Shown one piece after another: positions 7,769-21,666 of a stretch of 64,000 nucleotides of DNA (the first letter of the stretch is position 1; each line of letters opens with the position of its first letter). Below the pieces are notes generated by a model. The model was not told the origin of the DNA, did no database searches, and saw only the letters and a program-made list of their open reading frames with translations. The position numbers were made by a program, and so were the translations under genes. Source of the DNA: Variovorax brevis. Its GTDB lineage: Bacteria > Pseudomonadota > Gammaproteobacteria > Burkholderiales > Burkholderiaceae_C. Location of the stretch: positions 248,001-312,000 of the forward strand of contig NZ_JASZYG010000003.1 of the NCBI RefSeq assembly GCF_030317105.1, given 5' to 3'.

Positions 7769-10081
7769 ATGCCCGAGTCCGGCGCACCCGCAAAGCCCCC
7801 TGTGACGACGAACGACATCACCGTCTCGGTGAGGTCGCTGTGCGCGTTCGCGGCCAAGGCGGGAGACCTTGACCTGCGCTTCACGCCCGCGCCGAGCGCG
7901 ACGGAAGGCGCCGCGGGTCATCGACTGGTGCAAATGCGCCGCGGCGCCGGCTACGAGGCCGAAGTCGGCTTGTCGTGGCGGGGCAACGGTTTGCACGTGC
8001 GTGGCCGCGCCGATGGCTTCGACGCCGCAGCCTCGCGACTGGAAGAAATCAAGACCTACCGGGGCGCCTTCGAGGCCATCAAGCCCAACCAGCGCGCGCT
8101 GCACTGGGCGCAGGCCAAGGCCTATGCGGCGATGCTGTGCGAAGAACGCGCATTGGCGGCCGTGAGCGTGGTGCTCGTCTATTTCAACCTGGACGACGAC
8201 ACGGAAACCTGCCTGCAGGAAGACATGGATGCGAGTGCCCTGCGCGAGCAATTCCAGGCGCTTTGCCGCGTCTACCTCGCGTGGGCAGGGCAAGAGGCGG
8301 CACGCGGTGAGCGCTTGACCCACGCCCTCGGCACACTGGAATTTCCGCGCAAGACCTTCCGTCCGGGCCAGCGTGAACTGTCCATGCGGATCTACCAGGC
8401 CGGCGTCGCGCGGCGGTGCCTGCTCGCACAGGCGCCCACCGGCATCGGCAAGACGCTGGCTTCGCTTTTTCCGCTGCTCAAGTGCAAGTCGACGCAGCGC
8501 ATCGACAAGATCTTCTTTCTCACGGCCAAGACATCGGGCCGAGGGGTGGCGCTCGATGCGCTCAAGGAATTGCGCGGCGCAACGCTTCCGCTGCGGGTGG
8601 TGGAAATCGAGGCGCGCGAGGCGGCCTGCCTGCACCCGGGCAAGGCATGCCACGGCGACGCGTGCCCGCTGGCCAAGGGCTTCTACGACCGCCTTCCCGC
8701 CGCGCGGTCCGAGGCCGCGGAGGCCGGCTGGCTCGATCGCGCCAGCCTGCGCCGCATTGGCCTTGCACACGGCCTGTGCCCTTACTTTCTCGCGCAGGAA
8801 ATGGTTCGCTGGGCCGACGTGGTCGTGGGCGACTTCAACTATTACTTCGACACCAGCGCCTTCCTGTACGCCATGACGCGGGAGGAAGACTGGCAGGTGG
8901 GCCTGCTGGTCGACGAATCTCATAACCTGCTGGAGCGCGCCCGCGCCATGTACTCGGCCACCGTGGCCACGGACATGATCGACAAGGCAATGGCCCTGGC
9001 GCCGCCCCGGATCCGGCGCGCACTGCAGTCGCTCCAGGCCGAGTGCAATCGCTTCGCACCCGGCGAAGGCGACTACCGCGTCGAAAGCGAGGTGCCCGAG
9101 CCGCTGGCCTTTGCCGTCAGCGGGGTTGTGGGCCTGATGTCCGAGCACTTCGCGGCGCATCCGCAGCTGAGCACCGGCGCGCTGCAGGAGGCTTTTTTCG
9201 AGATCCTGCACTTCGCGCGGATGGTCGACTCCTTCGATTCGCATTCCGTGCTGGAGTGGGCGGCGGCGACGGGCGCGTCGTCCGACCGGCTCTCCGTGCG
9301 CAACCTGATCCCCGCGTCCTTCTTGCGGCCGCGGTTTGCGGCGGCGCGGTGCGCGGTGTGCTTTTCCGGCACCTTGTCGCCCTTCGAGTTCTATCGCGAC
9401 ACGCTGGGCCTGGCGCAGGACACGGCCACTGTGGACATCGACTCGCCGTTTCGCGCGTCGCAACTCAAGGTCAGGCTCGTCACCGACCTCTCGACGCGCC
9501 AGAAGGACCGCGAAGGCTCGCTCGAACGGCTGGTCGACACCATCGGCGAGCAGTTCAATCGGAAACCGGGCAACTACCTCGCGTTCTTCAGCAGCTTTGC
9601 GTACCTCGAGACGGCGGCGAAGGCGTTTGCGATGCGCCATTCGGCGATTCCGGCGTGGCGCCAGACCCGGGGCATGCGCCACCACGAACGCGCTGACTAC
9701 CTCGATCGCTTTCAGGTGGGCGGCCAGGGGGTGGGGTTTGCGGTGCTGGGCGGTGTATTCGGCGAGGGTGTCGACCTGCCCGGCGACCGCCTGGTGGGCG
9801 CTTTCATCGCGACGCTGGGCCTGCCGCAACACGACGCGCTCAACGAACTCATGCGCGAGCGCATGCACGAAAAGTTCGGCGAAGGCTACGCCTACACCTA
9901 CCTCTACCCCGGCATCCAGAAGGTCGTGCAGGCGGCCGGCCGCGTGATCCGCAGCGAAAGCGACGAAGGCGTGGTCTACCTCCTGGACGACCGCTTTGCG
10001 CGGCCGGACGTCGCCCGACTTCTGCCAAAGTGGTGGGAGCCTGAACTTCTTCCGCTGCGCGAAACGCGACCCGCGCTCTGA
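7769..10081 (+). CDS. DinG/XPD-type ATP-dependent DNA helicase with N-terminal PD-(D/E)XK nuclease-like region
   Basis: A 770-residue superfamily 2 iron-sulfur helicase. The N-terminal region ends in GRADGFDA...LEEIKTYRG (residues about 80-98), the D...ExK pattern of RecB/Cas4-like nucleases. Walker A is APTGIGKT (about residue 222). Four cysteines in the insert (CLHPGKACHGDAC, then GLCPYF) fit a 4Fe-4S ligand set. The DEAH-box equivalent is LLVDESHN, and motif VI is QAAGRVIRSESDEGVV. Such enzymes unwind recombination or R-loop intermediates. Preceded by a LexA-like box, so probably damage-inducible. Start chosen as 7769; an ATG at 7751 lies inside that box. Confidence 0.85.
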   Translation: MPESGAPAKPPVTTNDITVSVRSLCAFAAKAGDLDLRFTPAPSATEGAAGHRLVQMRRGAGYEAEVGLSWRGNGLHVRGRADGFDAAASRLEEIKTYRGAFEAIKPNQRALHWAQAKAYAAMLCEERALAAVSVVLVYFNLDDDTETCLQEDMDASALREQFQALCRVYLAWAGQEAARGERLTHALGTLEFPRKTFRPGQRELSMRIYQAGVARRCLLAQAPTGIGKTLASLFPLLKCKSTQRIDKIFFLTAKTSGRGVALDALKELRGATLPLRVVEIEAREAACLHPGKACHGDACPLAKGFYDRLPAARSEAAEAGWLDRASLRRIGLAHGLCPYFLAQEMVRWADVVVGDFNYYFDTSAFLYAMTREEDWQVGLLVDESHNLLERARAMYSATVATDMIDKAMALAPPRIRRALQSLQAECNRFAPGEGDYRVESEVPEPLAFAVSGVVGLMSEHFAAHPQLSTGALQEAFFEILHFARMVDSFDSHSVLEWAAATGASSDRLSVRNLIPASFLRPRFAAARCAVCFSGTLSPFEFYRDTLGLAQDTATVDIDSPFRASQLKVRLVTDLSTRQKDREGSLERLVDTIGEQFNRKPGNYLAFFSSFAYLETAAKAFAMRHSAIPAWRQTRGMRHHERADYLDRFQVGGQGVGFAVLGGVFGEGVDLPGDRLVGAFIATLGLPQHDALNELMRERMHEKFGEGYAYTYLYPGIQKVVQAAGRVIRSESDEGVVYLLDDRFARPDVARLLPKWWEPELLPLRETRPAL

Positions 10082-10196
10082 AGCACGCTGAAAAGCCGTA
10101 GGGCCACGCCGACACCGATCAGGGACGGGTCCGCACAGGCAGATCGCCGCGGAAGGCGCGAAGTGAGGGTGTCCATACCTCAGTCAAGGAGACACC

Positions 10197-10520
10197 ATGA
10201 CAAAGCTCACCACCACGCTGTTGGCCACGTGCCTCGCTTTCGGATCAGCGGTTGCCGTTGCGCAAACGAGCGGCGCAAGCTCGACGCGCACTCCCGACCC
10301 GAATCCGACGGTGAACGGCCAGAAGGCGTCGAAACCCACGGATGGCGACCGCGACAAGACCGCCGCGGCCATCCAGCGTCCGGCGCCGAAGGATGCCACC
10401 ACCAACGCCAAGGAAATGGAAGACATGGCCAAGAACCCGGCCGTTCCCAAGACGTCAGCGGACAGCACGGCTTCAACTGACGGCAGCGCAAGCGGCAAGA
10501 CCACGCCGGCTCCCAAGTAA
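10197..10520 (+). CDS. Small exported protein, low-complexity, unknown function
   Basis: A 107-residue protein with a clear Sec signal peptide (MTKLTTTLLATCLAFGSAVAVA, cleavage likely after AVA). The mature part is rich in Ser, Thr, Ala, Pro and Asp/Lys, has no cysteine and looks disordered. The start is fixed by AAGGAG five bases before ATG 10197. It is monocistronic, converging on nadE. I recognise no domain; a periplasmic location is the only supported inference. Confidence 0.75.
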   Translation: MTKLTTTLLATCLAFGSAVAVAQTSGASSTRTPDPNPTVNGQKASKPTDGDRDKTAAAIQRPAPKDATTNAKEMEDMAKNPAVPKTSADSTASTDGSASGKTTPAPK

Positions 10521-10552
10521 GCGAAGGCAGGCCCGCAAGGCCGCCGCAGTGC

Positions 10553-12625
<2,073 letters not shown>

Positions 12626-12720
12626 GCAAATCCTCCGGGTCAGGCGACGCGCGCATCCGATGCCGCCAAGGCATGGCGAATGCGCAGCGCGTCATCTTGC
12701 CATTGGATCGCAAGGAGGGT

Positions 12721-13578
12721 TCAAGCCCGCTTCAGCGCGTGCGCACTGGCGTGCCTTGCCTGCGCTTCTTCCAGCAGCAAATCCAGGCACACGAGTTCGC
12801 GTAGCCGCTCATAGCAGATGCGGTAGGCGGCGCCGGTCGGGTGCATGCCGTCCGCGGCGAAATAGAGCTTGGGCTCGCGAGAGAAAACGTCCTCCCCGCG
12901 CTCGTGGAAAAAGCTGACGAAGACCGCGTCGTGGCGCTGCGACACCGCGTCGAACAGCTGCCACACGCGCCGCGCGCGGGCCGTTGCCCACCACGACCAC
13001 GGCGGCACCAGGAGCGGTGCGAGCCCGATGTTGCCGCTGCTGATCCACACCAGCTTGCCGGCCAGCTTGCGCAGGTCGGGCAGCAGTGCCTGCGCCTCCA
13101 CCTGCAGCCGCGCCATGGGCGTGAGGCGCAGCACGTCGTTGCCGCCGACGAACAGCAGGATCAGGTCGTAGCCGCCCTCTTCGCGCTCTTGAGGCGAGAG
13201 CGCTTCGATCTGCGCCCGCACGTCCTGCAGGCGCGAGCCGCTGACGGCGCGGTTGGTGATGGCCACCTGCGGATGCGAAGCGCCAAGCATGCCGGCCAGC
13301 GAATCACGCGGATCGTCTGCTCCCAAGCCAACGGCGGTGCTGTCGCCCAGCACCAGCACGCGGGCGCGCGGGTTGTTCGGCCGGCTTTCGAAGGGTTTGA
13401 AGCCATCCGGCGCAAGGCGCGCGTTCTGCAACGCGCGACGCAAGCGCAGCCACTGGGTCGCTGATGCGGAAAGAATGCCGAGCGCCGTCAGCGCCGCTGC
13501 GGCCCCCGCGACAGCCATCAAAGGGTGCCTGAGCGGAATGCGCAGCGTGCGCCTCGGGGCAGTGGGATCCATTGGCAT
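12721..13578 (-). CDS. SGNH/GDSL-type hydrolase, membrane-anchored
   Basis: A 285-residue serine esterase-like protein. After a basic N-terminus (PRRTLRIPLRHP) comes one hydrophobic helix (LMAVAGAAAALTALGILSA), probably a membrane anchor with the enzyme outside. Block I is LVLGDSTAVGLGA (nucleophile Ser), block III GGNDVLR, block V ADGMHPTGAAYR (Asp and His). All catalytic residues are present. The substrate is unknown; lipid or polysaccharide ester hydrolysis is typical. The frame is open 102 bases further upstream, but ATG 13578 precedes the anchor directly and fits best. Confidence 0.82.
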   Translation of the reverse strand: MPMDPTAPRRTLRIPLRHPLMAVAGAAAALTALGILSASATQWLRLRRALQNARLAPDGFKPFESRPNNPRARVLVLGDSTAVGLGADDPRDSLAGMLGASHPQVAITNRAVSGSRLQDVRAQIEALSPQEREEGGYDLILLFVGGNDVLRLTPMARLQVEAQALLPDLRKLAGKLVWISSGNIGLAPLLVPPWSWWATARARRVWQLFDAVSQRHDAVFVSFFHERGEDVFSREPKLYFAADGMHPTGAAYRICYERLRELVCLDLLLEEAQARHASAHALKRA

Positions 13579-13733
13579 TCGCAAGTCCGTGCACGAGTCC
13601 AGATCCGCACAGTATCTCAATCGGGCATGCAGTGCCATGCCGGCGACTTGGGAGTCTTCACGCAGGACTGCGCCTTGCATCGGCGCTTGCCGGCCGTCGG
13701 TTCCGGAAGGAGGGCGACGGCCCCAGGGCGCTG

Positions 13734-14117
13734 TCAGGAGGCCGTCGAACCGACAGCCTGCCGGGCTTCGGGCCCTGACGGCTCCACCAGCTCCGATTGA
13801 GCGACAAGATTCGCCATGGCCAGCGTGCGAACCACGCTGGGCGCCAACCCGACGCGCCCGATTGCTTCGAAATCGATGGTTTCCAGAAGCACCGTGACTT
13901 CCGGCGCTTCCCGATGACGCTTCAGCGCCAGCGCGTTGATCACACTCGCGTTTTCGTAATAGGCATCGACCAGTGTGTCGCCCGCCCCTTCCGCACCGAA
14001 CAGGTCGCGCAAGGGATCCTCGCCGATTTCCGCAATCACCCGGGTGCCGCCGGGGCCTTGGGGATAGACCGCGAACCGCACGGTCGCAGTGTCAAAACAG
14101 TAAATGGCGTCGCTCAT
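13734..14117 (-). CDS. Conserved small protein of unknown function
   Basis: A 127-residue soluble protein starting at ATG 14117 ([15 protein letters not shown]). It is acidic, without transmembrane segments or a recognised motif. Predicted strands at the N-terminus ([16 protein letters not shown]) are followed by helices. It is divergently oriented to glgB, with about 250 bases between their starts, so the two may share a control region. I do not identify the family. Confidence 0.65.
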   Translation of the reverse strand: MSDAIYCFDTATVRFAVYPQGPGGTRVIAEIGEDPLRDLFGAEGAGDTLVDAYYENASVINALALKRHREAPEVTVLLETIDFEAIGRVGLAPSVVRTLAMANLVAQSELVEPSGPEARQAVGSTAS

Positions 14118-14366
14118 TTCGCTTGTCTCTGCATTGGGTTTTGGGGGCCGGATCCAAAAGACTACACCCACTTCGTGACCCTTGGACCATCAGACTTTTT
14201 CAGGCGCGAATGTCGGCGCAGTCCTACAGCAAAAGCATGCGCCGGCGCGCCCGTCCATCGTCGGCGGATGCGTCAACGTCCGACAGGCAAACGGGCGATT
14301 CGACACGCGAATGCGGTGCGGCGCAGTCGTACAAGTGAGTGCCACCCACCGCCAGAAAAATTCCCC
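14118..14366. promoter_or_regulatory. Divergent control region upstream of the glgB-treY operon
   Basis: The 249 bases between the divergent starts must hold the promoters of the sugar operon and of the small gene at 14117. I see no convincing sigma-70 hexamer pair, no long palindrome and no terminator. The stretch TTTTTCAGGCGCGAATGTCGG near 14197 is its most AT-rich part. Confidence 0.35.
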
Positions 14367-16248
<1,882 letters not shown>

Positions 16249-16256
<8 letters not shown>

Positions 16257-18309
16257 GACGTTGACACCTGCAACCACGGCCGGCGTGCCGCGCGCCCCCG
16301 CTTCGATCGACGCGCCGGACGGCCGCAGCCGGGTGGTCATCGATGCGGTGATGCCCGTGGTCGATGGCGGCCGCTTCGCCGCCAAGCGCGTGGCCGGTGA
16401 AACCGTGCGCATCACCGCGCACGTGTTCACCGACGGCCACGACGCGCCGCGCGTGATGCTGCAATGGTGGAAGGAAGGCGCCACCGAACGGCATGAGTTG
16501 CCGATGAAGCTGCGCTACAACGACGAGTGGCACGCCGACATCGTTCCGCCGGCGCCGGGACGCTACCGCTTCACGGTGTTCGCATGGGTCGACAGCTTCG
16601 ACTCGTGGCATCACGAACTCGAGCGTCGTACGGATCCGGAAGACATCCGCATCGCCGCCCGGGTCGGCGCGATGGAGATCACCGGCGCTGCAGCGCGCAC
16701 TGAAGGCGAAGACCGCAACGTGCTCGCACGCTGGGCACGCGCGCTGGAGGAAAGCGCCGCCGACTCCGAAATGGAAGCCGCAGCCCTCAAGGCCCTCGCG
16801 CTGGACGAAGTGCGCGGCGAGACGGCACGCCGCCATCCCGACCGCAGCCTGCAGGCGACCTTCCCGGCCGAACTGCCTCTGGTGGTCGACCGCGCTCGCG
16901 CGCAGTTCAGCACCTGGTACGAACTCTTCCCGCGCTCCGCGGGCACGCAGCTTGGCGCACACGGCACTTTTCGCGACGTGATCGAGCGCTTGCCGCTCAT
17001 CGCATCGATGGGCTTCGACGTGCTGTACATGCCGCCCATCCATCCCATCGGACGCATGCAGCGCAAGGGCCGCAACAACGCGCTCGTGACCGAAGCGGGC
17101 GACGTCGGCAGCCCCTGGGCCATCGGCGCCGCCGAGGGCGGCCACAAGAGCATCCTGCCGGCGTTGGGCACGCCGGAAGACTTCCGCGCGCTGGTCGCGG
17201 CCGCGTCGCAGCACGGGATGGAAATCGCACTGGACATCGCTTTCCAGTGCGCCCCGGACCACCCCTATGTGAAAGAGCACCCGGCCTGGTTCCGCTGGCG
17301 CCCGGATGGCAGCGTGCAGTACGCCGAGAACCCGCCCAAGAAGTACCAGGACATCTACCCCTTCAACTTCGAAAGCGAAGACTGGCCGGCGCTGTGGAAC
17401 GAACTCAAGAGCGTGCTCAACCACTGGGTGGCGCAGGGCGTGAACATCTTTCGCGTCGACAACCCGCACACGAAGTCTTTCGCGTTCTGGGAATGGGCCA
17501 TCGGCGAGGTCAAGCGCGCACACCCCGGCGTGATCTTCCTGGCCGAAGCCTTCACGCGGCCGAAGGTCATGCACCGGCTGGCAAAGCTGGGCTTTTCGCA
17601 GTCATACACCTACTTCACGTGGCGCAACACGAAGGAAGAGCTGACGGAGTACTTCACCGAACTGTCGCAGGGCGAAGGCGTGGAGTACTTCCGCCCCAAC
17701 GTGTGGCCCAACACGCCGGACATCCTGCACGCTGCGCTGCAAACCGGCGAAGAAGCCGTCTACAAGTCGCGCCTCGTGCTCGCTGCCACGCTGGCCGCGA
17801 GCTACGGCATGTACGGCCCCGCCTATGAGTTGATGGAACACCTGCCGCGCGGCCCGTCGAGCGAGGAATACCTCGATTCCGAGAAGTACCAGTTGCGCCA
17901 TTGGGACTGGAGTCCGGATGCAGGACTGCGTCCCTTCATCACGCGCGTCAACGAGATCCGCCATGCCAACGAAGCCTTGCACGCCGACCGCAGCCTGCGC
18001 TTCCTGGACATCGACAACGATCAGCTCGTCGCGTACATGAAGGCATCGCCGGATGGCAGCAACGTCGTCGTGACGGTGGTCAACCTCGACCCGCACAACG
18101 CGCACCACGGCTGGCTCCACCTGGACCCCGCGCTGGTTGGCGTCGCGGCCGACAAGCCCTTCCAGATGCACGACCTCATCAGCGACCAGCGCTTCACCTG
18201 GCGCGGCACGCACCACTACATCCTGCTCGATCCGCAACGCCTTCCTGCGCACGTCTTTGCCGTGCGCCGCCGCGTGCGCGACGAGCGCGACTTCGACTAC
18301 TACCTCTGA
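16249..18309 (+). CDS. glgE: Alpha-1,4-glucan:maltose-1-phosphate maltosyltransferase
   Basis: GH13_3 enzyme that transfers maltose from maltose-1-phosphate to the growing end of an alpha-glucan, the polymerising step of the trehalose-fed glycogen route. The 686 residues match the family. The N-terminal beta domain begins [19 protein letters not shown]; the family signature [15 protein letters not shown] follows. The nucleophile is Asp404 (FRVDNPHTK) and the acid/base Glu433 (FLAEAFTRP), with the same 29-residue spacing as the characterised Streptomyces enzyme. It overlaps glgB by eight bases and is followed 11 bases later by treS, its maltose-1-phosphate supplier. Confidence 0.95.
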
Positions 18310-18320
18310 GCCGATCCACC

Positions 18321-21300
18321 ATGAACGCCCCACTGCCCCGCCTTGCGCTCGAGACCACCGAGATCGACACCGCGGGGGATCCGACCTGGTACCGCGATGC
18401 GGTGATCTACCAGCTCAACGTGAAGGCCTTCTTCGACTCCAACGGCGATGGCGTCGGCGACTTCAAGGGCGTGGCCGAGAAGCTCGACTACGTGAAGGAC
18501 CTGGGCGTCAACACCATCTGGCTGATGCCCTTCTATCCGTCGCCCCTGCGCGACGACGGCTACGACATCTCCGAATACGAAGACGTGCACCCGCAGTACG
18601 GATCGCTGCAGGACTTTCGCGACATGCTGGAGCAGGCGCACAAGCGCGAGCTGCGCGTGATCACCGAACTGGTCATCAACCACACCTCGGACCAGCATCC
18701 GTGGTTCCAGGCGGCACGCAAGGCAGCTGCCGGATCGCCGGAGCGCGACTTCTACGTGTGGAGCGACACCGACCAGCTCTACCAGGGCACGCGCATCATC
18801 TTCACCGACACGGAGAAGTCGAACTGGACGTGGGACCCGGTCGCCAAGGCCTACTTCTGGCATCGCTTCTTCAGCCATCAGCCGGACCTGAACTTCGACA
18901 ACCCGGCCGTGCTCGAAGCCGTGTTTCGCACCATGCGCTTCTGGCTCGACATGGGCGTGGACGGCTTCCGGCTCGACGCGATTCCCTACCTGATCGAGCG
19001 CGACGGCACGACCAACGAGAACCTGCCCGAGACGCACGTCGTCATCAAGCGGTTGCGCGCCGCCATCGACGCGAATTACGAGAACCGCTTCCTGCTGGCC
19101 GAAGCCAACATGTGGCCCGAAGACGTGCGCGAGTACTTCGGCGAAGGCGACGAATGCCACATGGCGTACCACTTCCCGCTGATGCCGCGCATGTACATGG
19201 CCATCGCACAGGAAGACCGCGACCCGATCATCGAGATCCTGCAGCAGACGCCCGACATTCCCGACGGCTGCCAGTGGGCCATCTTCCTGCGCAACCACGA
19301 CGAGCTCACGCTGGAGATGGTGACCAACCGCGAGCGCGATTACATGTACACGACCTATGCGGCCGACATGCAGGCGCGCATCAACCTGGGCATTCGCCGC
19401 AGGCTCGCACCGCTGATGGAGAACAACAAGGATTCCATCAAGCTGATGAACAGCATGCTGCTGTCGATGCCGGGCTCGCCCATCATCTACTACGGCGATG
19501 AACTGGGCATGGGCGACAACGTGTTCGTGGGCGACCGCAACGGCGTGCGCACACCGATGCAATGGAGTCCCGACCGCAACGCCGGTTTCTCGCGCGCCGA
19601 TCCGCAGCGCCTTTACCTGCAGCCCATCATGGATGCGATGTACGGCTACGAAGCGCTCAACGTCGAAGCGCAGTTGCGCGACAAGAGCTCGCTGCTGCAC
19701 TGGACGCGCCGCATGCTCGCGGTGCGCAAGACCAGCCGGGCCTTCGGACGCGGGCGCCGCACCTTCCTGAAGCCCGGCAATCGCAAGATCCTCGCCTACC
19801 TGAGCGAGCATGGCGAAGACATCATCCTCTCGGTCTTCAACCTCTCGCGCGCCGCGCAGCCGGTGGAGCTCGACCTGTCGATGTACAAGGGCCGGGTTCC
19901 GGTGGAGATGCTGGGCCGCACTTCCTTTCCGCCGATCGGCGAACTGCCTTACATGCTGACGCTGCCCTCGCACGGCTTCTACTGGTTCAAGCTGACCCAT
20001 GAAGCGCCGATGCCCAGCTGGCACCAGGAAAGCGTCGCGCTGCAGGACCGGCCGGTGCTGGTGCTCTTCGACGGCTGGACGAGCCTGTTCAAGGAAAAGG
20101 TCGTGCCGTGGCGCATCGGCTTTGCCGATCGACTGCGCACGCAGTTCGAAACCGATACGCTGCCGCCGCACATCGAGGCGCAGCGATGGTTCGCCTACAA
20201 GGGCTCCACGATCTCGCGCGCACGGGTCATCGACCACGCCGTTTTCGAGGCCGATGGCCACAGCTGGATGTTGCCGCTGCTGGGCCTGGAAGGCACGCCC
20301 GAACCGGCCAACTATTTCATGCCACTGGCCCTCGCGTGGGAAGACCATGAAGAAGAGCGGATGAAGAGCCTGCAACAGGCGGCCATCGCCAAGATCCGCC
20401 AGCAGGCCAACGTCGGCGTGATGGGCGATGCCTTCTTCGACGAATCCTTCTGCCGCGCGGTGGTGCAGGCCATCCTTCGCGGCGCAACGCTGCCCACCTC
20501 GCGCGGCAAGCTGCACTTCCGCGCGACGGACATCGCGCGCCATCTCGACGCGGCAGAGGTCGACGCCATGCCTGTGAGCCGCCCCACGCCGCTCAGCAGC
20601 AACACCGTCGTGATGCTGGATGAAACGCTGTTCCTCAAGGGCTATCGCCAGATTCGTCCCGGGGTGAATCCGGAACTGGAAATGGGCCGCTTCCTGACCG
20701 AAGACGCCGGCTTTGCCAACAGCGTTCCGGTGGTGGGCGCCATCGAATACCTTGGCAACGACGGCACCGTGATGACACTCGCGCTGCTGCAAGCCTATGT
20801 GCCCAACCAGGGCGACGGCTGGAGCTATACGCTGGACTACCTCGAACGCTATCTGGGCGAGATTCGCGACACCGACGGCGAGCCGCGCGTCGATCCGCAT
20901 GGCGCATTTCTTGCACTGATCCGTGTTCTTGGACAACGCACCGCCGAGTTGCACAACGCGCTCGCCAAGCGCACGGGCAATGCGGCCTTCGATCCTGAAC
21001 CCATGACGCAGGAAGAGTTGCTATCGGTCCGCGACCACGTGCGCTCGGAAGGCCAGGCCACGCTGGCACGCCTGCGCAGCAGCGCAGCCGGCTTGCCCGC
21101 CGCGTCGCACGACGACGCGGCACGCCTGCTCGAGAGCACCGGCGTCATCGACCACTTCATCGATGCGATGCGCTTCAGCACTGCGTCGGGCCAGCGCACG
21201 CGCTACCACGGCGACTACCACTTGGGGCAAGTGCTGGTGGCACGCAATGATTTCGTCATCATCGACTTCGAAGGCGAGCCCGCGCGGCCACTGGAAGAGC

Positions 21301-21641
21301 GGCGTGCCAAGCATTCGCCGCTGCGCGACGTGGCCGGCATGCTGCGCTCTTTTGACTACGCACGCTGGAGCGCCTTGCGCAGGGCGGCGCAGAATGCGGA
21401 TGAACTCAAGCGCCTGGGCGCGGCGGCTGAGGACTGGCAAGCACAGACCATCTCCGCGTTCCTGGACGCCTACACCGCAACGCTGGCACCGGCCGCAGGC
21501 GCGGTGGATTCGCAACTGCTCGCGCTCTTCGAACTCGAAAAGGCTTTCTACGAGCTTCGCTACGAACTGAACAACCGGCCCGATTGGGTGTCCGTTCCGC
21601 TGCAGGGCATCCTGTCCCTGATCGACCGCGCTTCGCGCTGA
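18321..21641 (+). CDS. treS: Trehalose synthase fused to maltokinase
   Basis: A 1,106-residue two-enzyme fusion. Residues about 20-560 are a GH13 trehalose synthase that interconverts trehalose and maltose (nucleophile Asp219 in FRLDAIPYL, Glu261 in LLAEANMW, LRNHDELTLEM). Residues about 570-1100 are a Pep2/Mak maltokinase of the aminoglycoside-phosphotransferase fold, with catalytic loop HGDYHLGQ (Asp965) and VIIDFEGEP for metal binding. The product, maltose-1-phosphate, feeds GlgE encoded just upstream. ATG 18321 was chosen; the frame is open upstream but only inside glgE. The fusion is common in proteobacteria. Confidence 0.95.
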   Translation: MNAPLPRLALETTEIDTAGDPTWYRDAVIYQLNVKAFFDSNGDGVGDFKGVAEKLDYVKDLGVNTIWLMPFYPSPLRDDGYDISEYEDVHPQYGSLQDFRDMLEQAHKRELRVITELVINHTSDQHPWFQAARKAAAGSPERDFYVWSDTDQLYQGTRIIFTDTEKSNWTWDPVAKAYFWHRFFSHQPDLNFDNPAVLEAVFRTMRFWLDMGVDGFRLDAIPYLIERDGTTNENLPETHVVIKRLRAAIDANYENRFLLAEANMWPEDVREYFGEGDECHMAYHFPLMPRMYMAIAQEDRDPIIEILQQTPDIPDGCQWAIFLRNHDELTLEMVTNRERDYMYTTYAADMQARINLGIRRRLAPLMENNKDSIKLMNSMLLSMPGSPIIYYGDELGMGDNVFVGDRNGVRTPMQWSPDRNAGFSRADPQRLYLQPIMDAMYGYEALNVEAQLRDKSSLLHWTRRMLAVRKTSRAFGRGRRTFLKPGNRKILAYLSEHGEDIILSVFNLSRAAQPVELDLSMYKGRVPVEMLGRTSFPPIGELPYMLTLPSHGFYWFKLTHEAPMPSWHQESVALQDRPVLVLFDGWTSLFKEKVVPWRIGFADRLRTQFETDTLPPHIEAQRWFAYKGSTISRARVIDHAVFEADGHSWMLPLLGLEGTPEPANYFMPLALAWEDHEEERMKSLQQAAIAKIRQQANVGVMGDAFFDESFCRAVVQAILRGATLPTSRGKLHFRATDIARHLDAAEVDAMPVSRPTPLSSNTVVMLDETLFLKGYRQIRPGVNPELEMGRFLTEDAGFANSVPVVGAIEYLGNDGTVMTLALLQAYVPNQGDGWSYTLDYLERYLGEIRDTDGEPRVDPHGAFLALIRVLGQRTAELHNALAKRTGNAAFDPEPMTQEELLSVRDHVRSEGQATLARLRSSAAGLPAASHDDAARLLESTGVIDHFIDAMRFSTASGQRTRYHGDYHLGQVLVARNDFVIIDFEGEPARPLEERRAKHSPLRDVAGMLRSFDYARWSALRRAAQNADELKRLGAAAEDWQAQTISAFLDAYTATLAPAAGAVDSQLLALFELEKAFYELRYELNNRPDWVSVPLQGILSLIDRASR

Positions 21642-21666
21642 CATAACGAATTGAGGGAGATCCTTC

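Noticed and set aside
7742..9868. A 700-codon minus-strand frame opposite the helicase
   Set aside because: Same GC-driven shadow effect; the helicase motifs on the plus strand are unambiguous.
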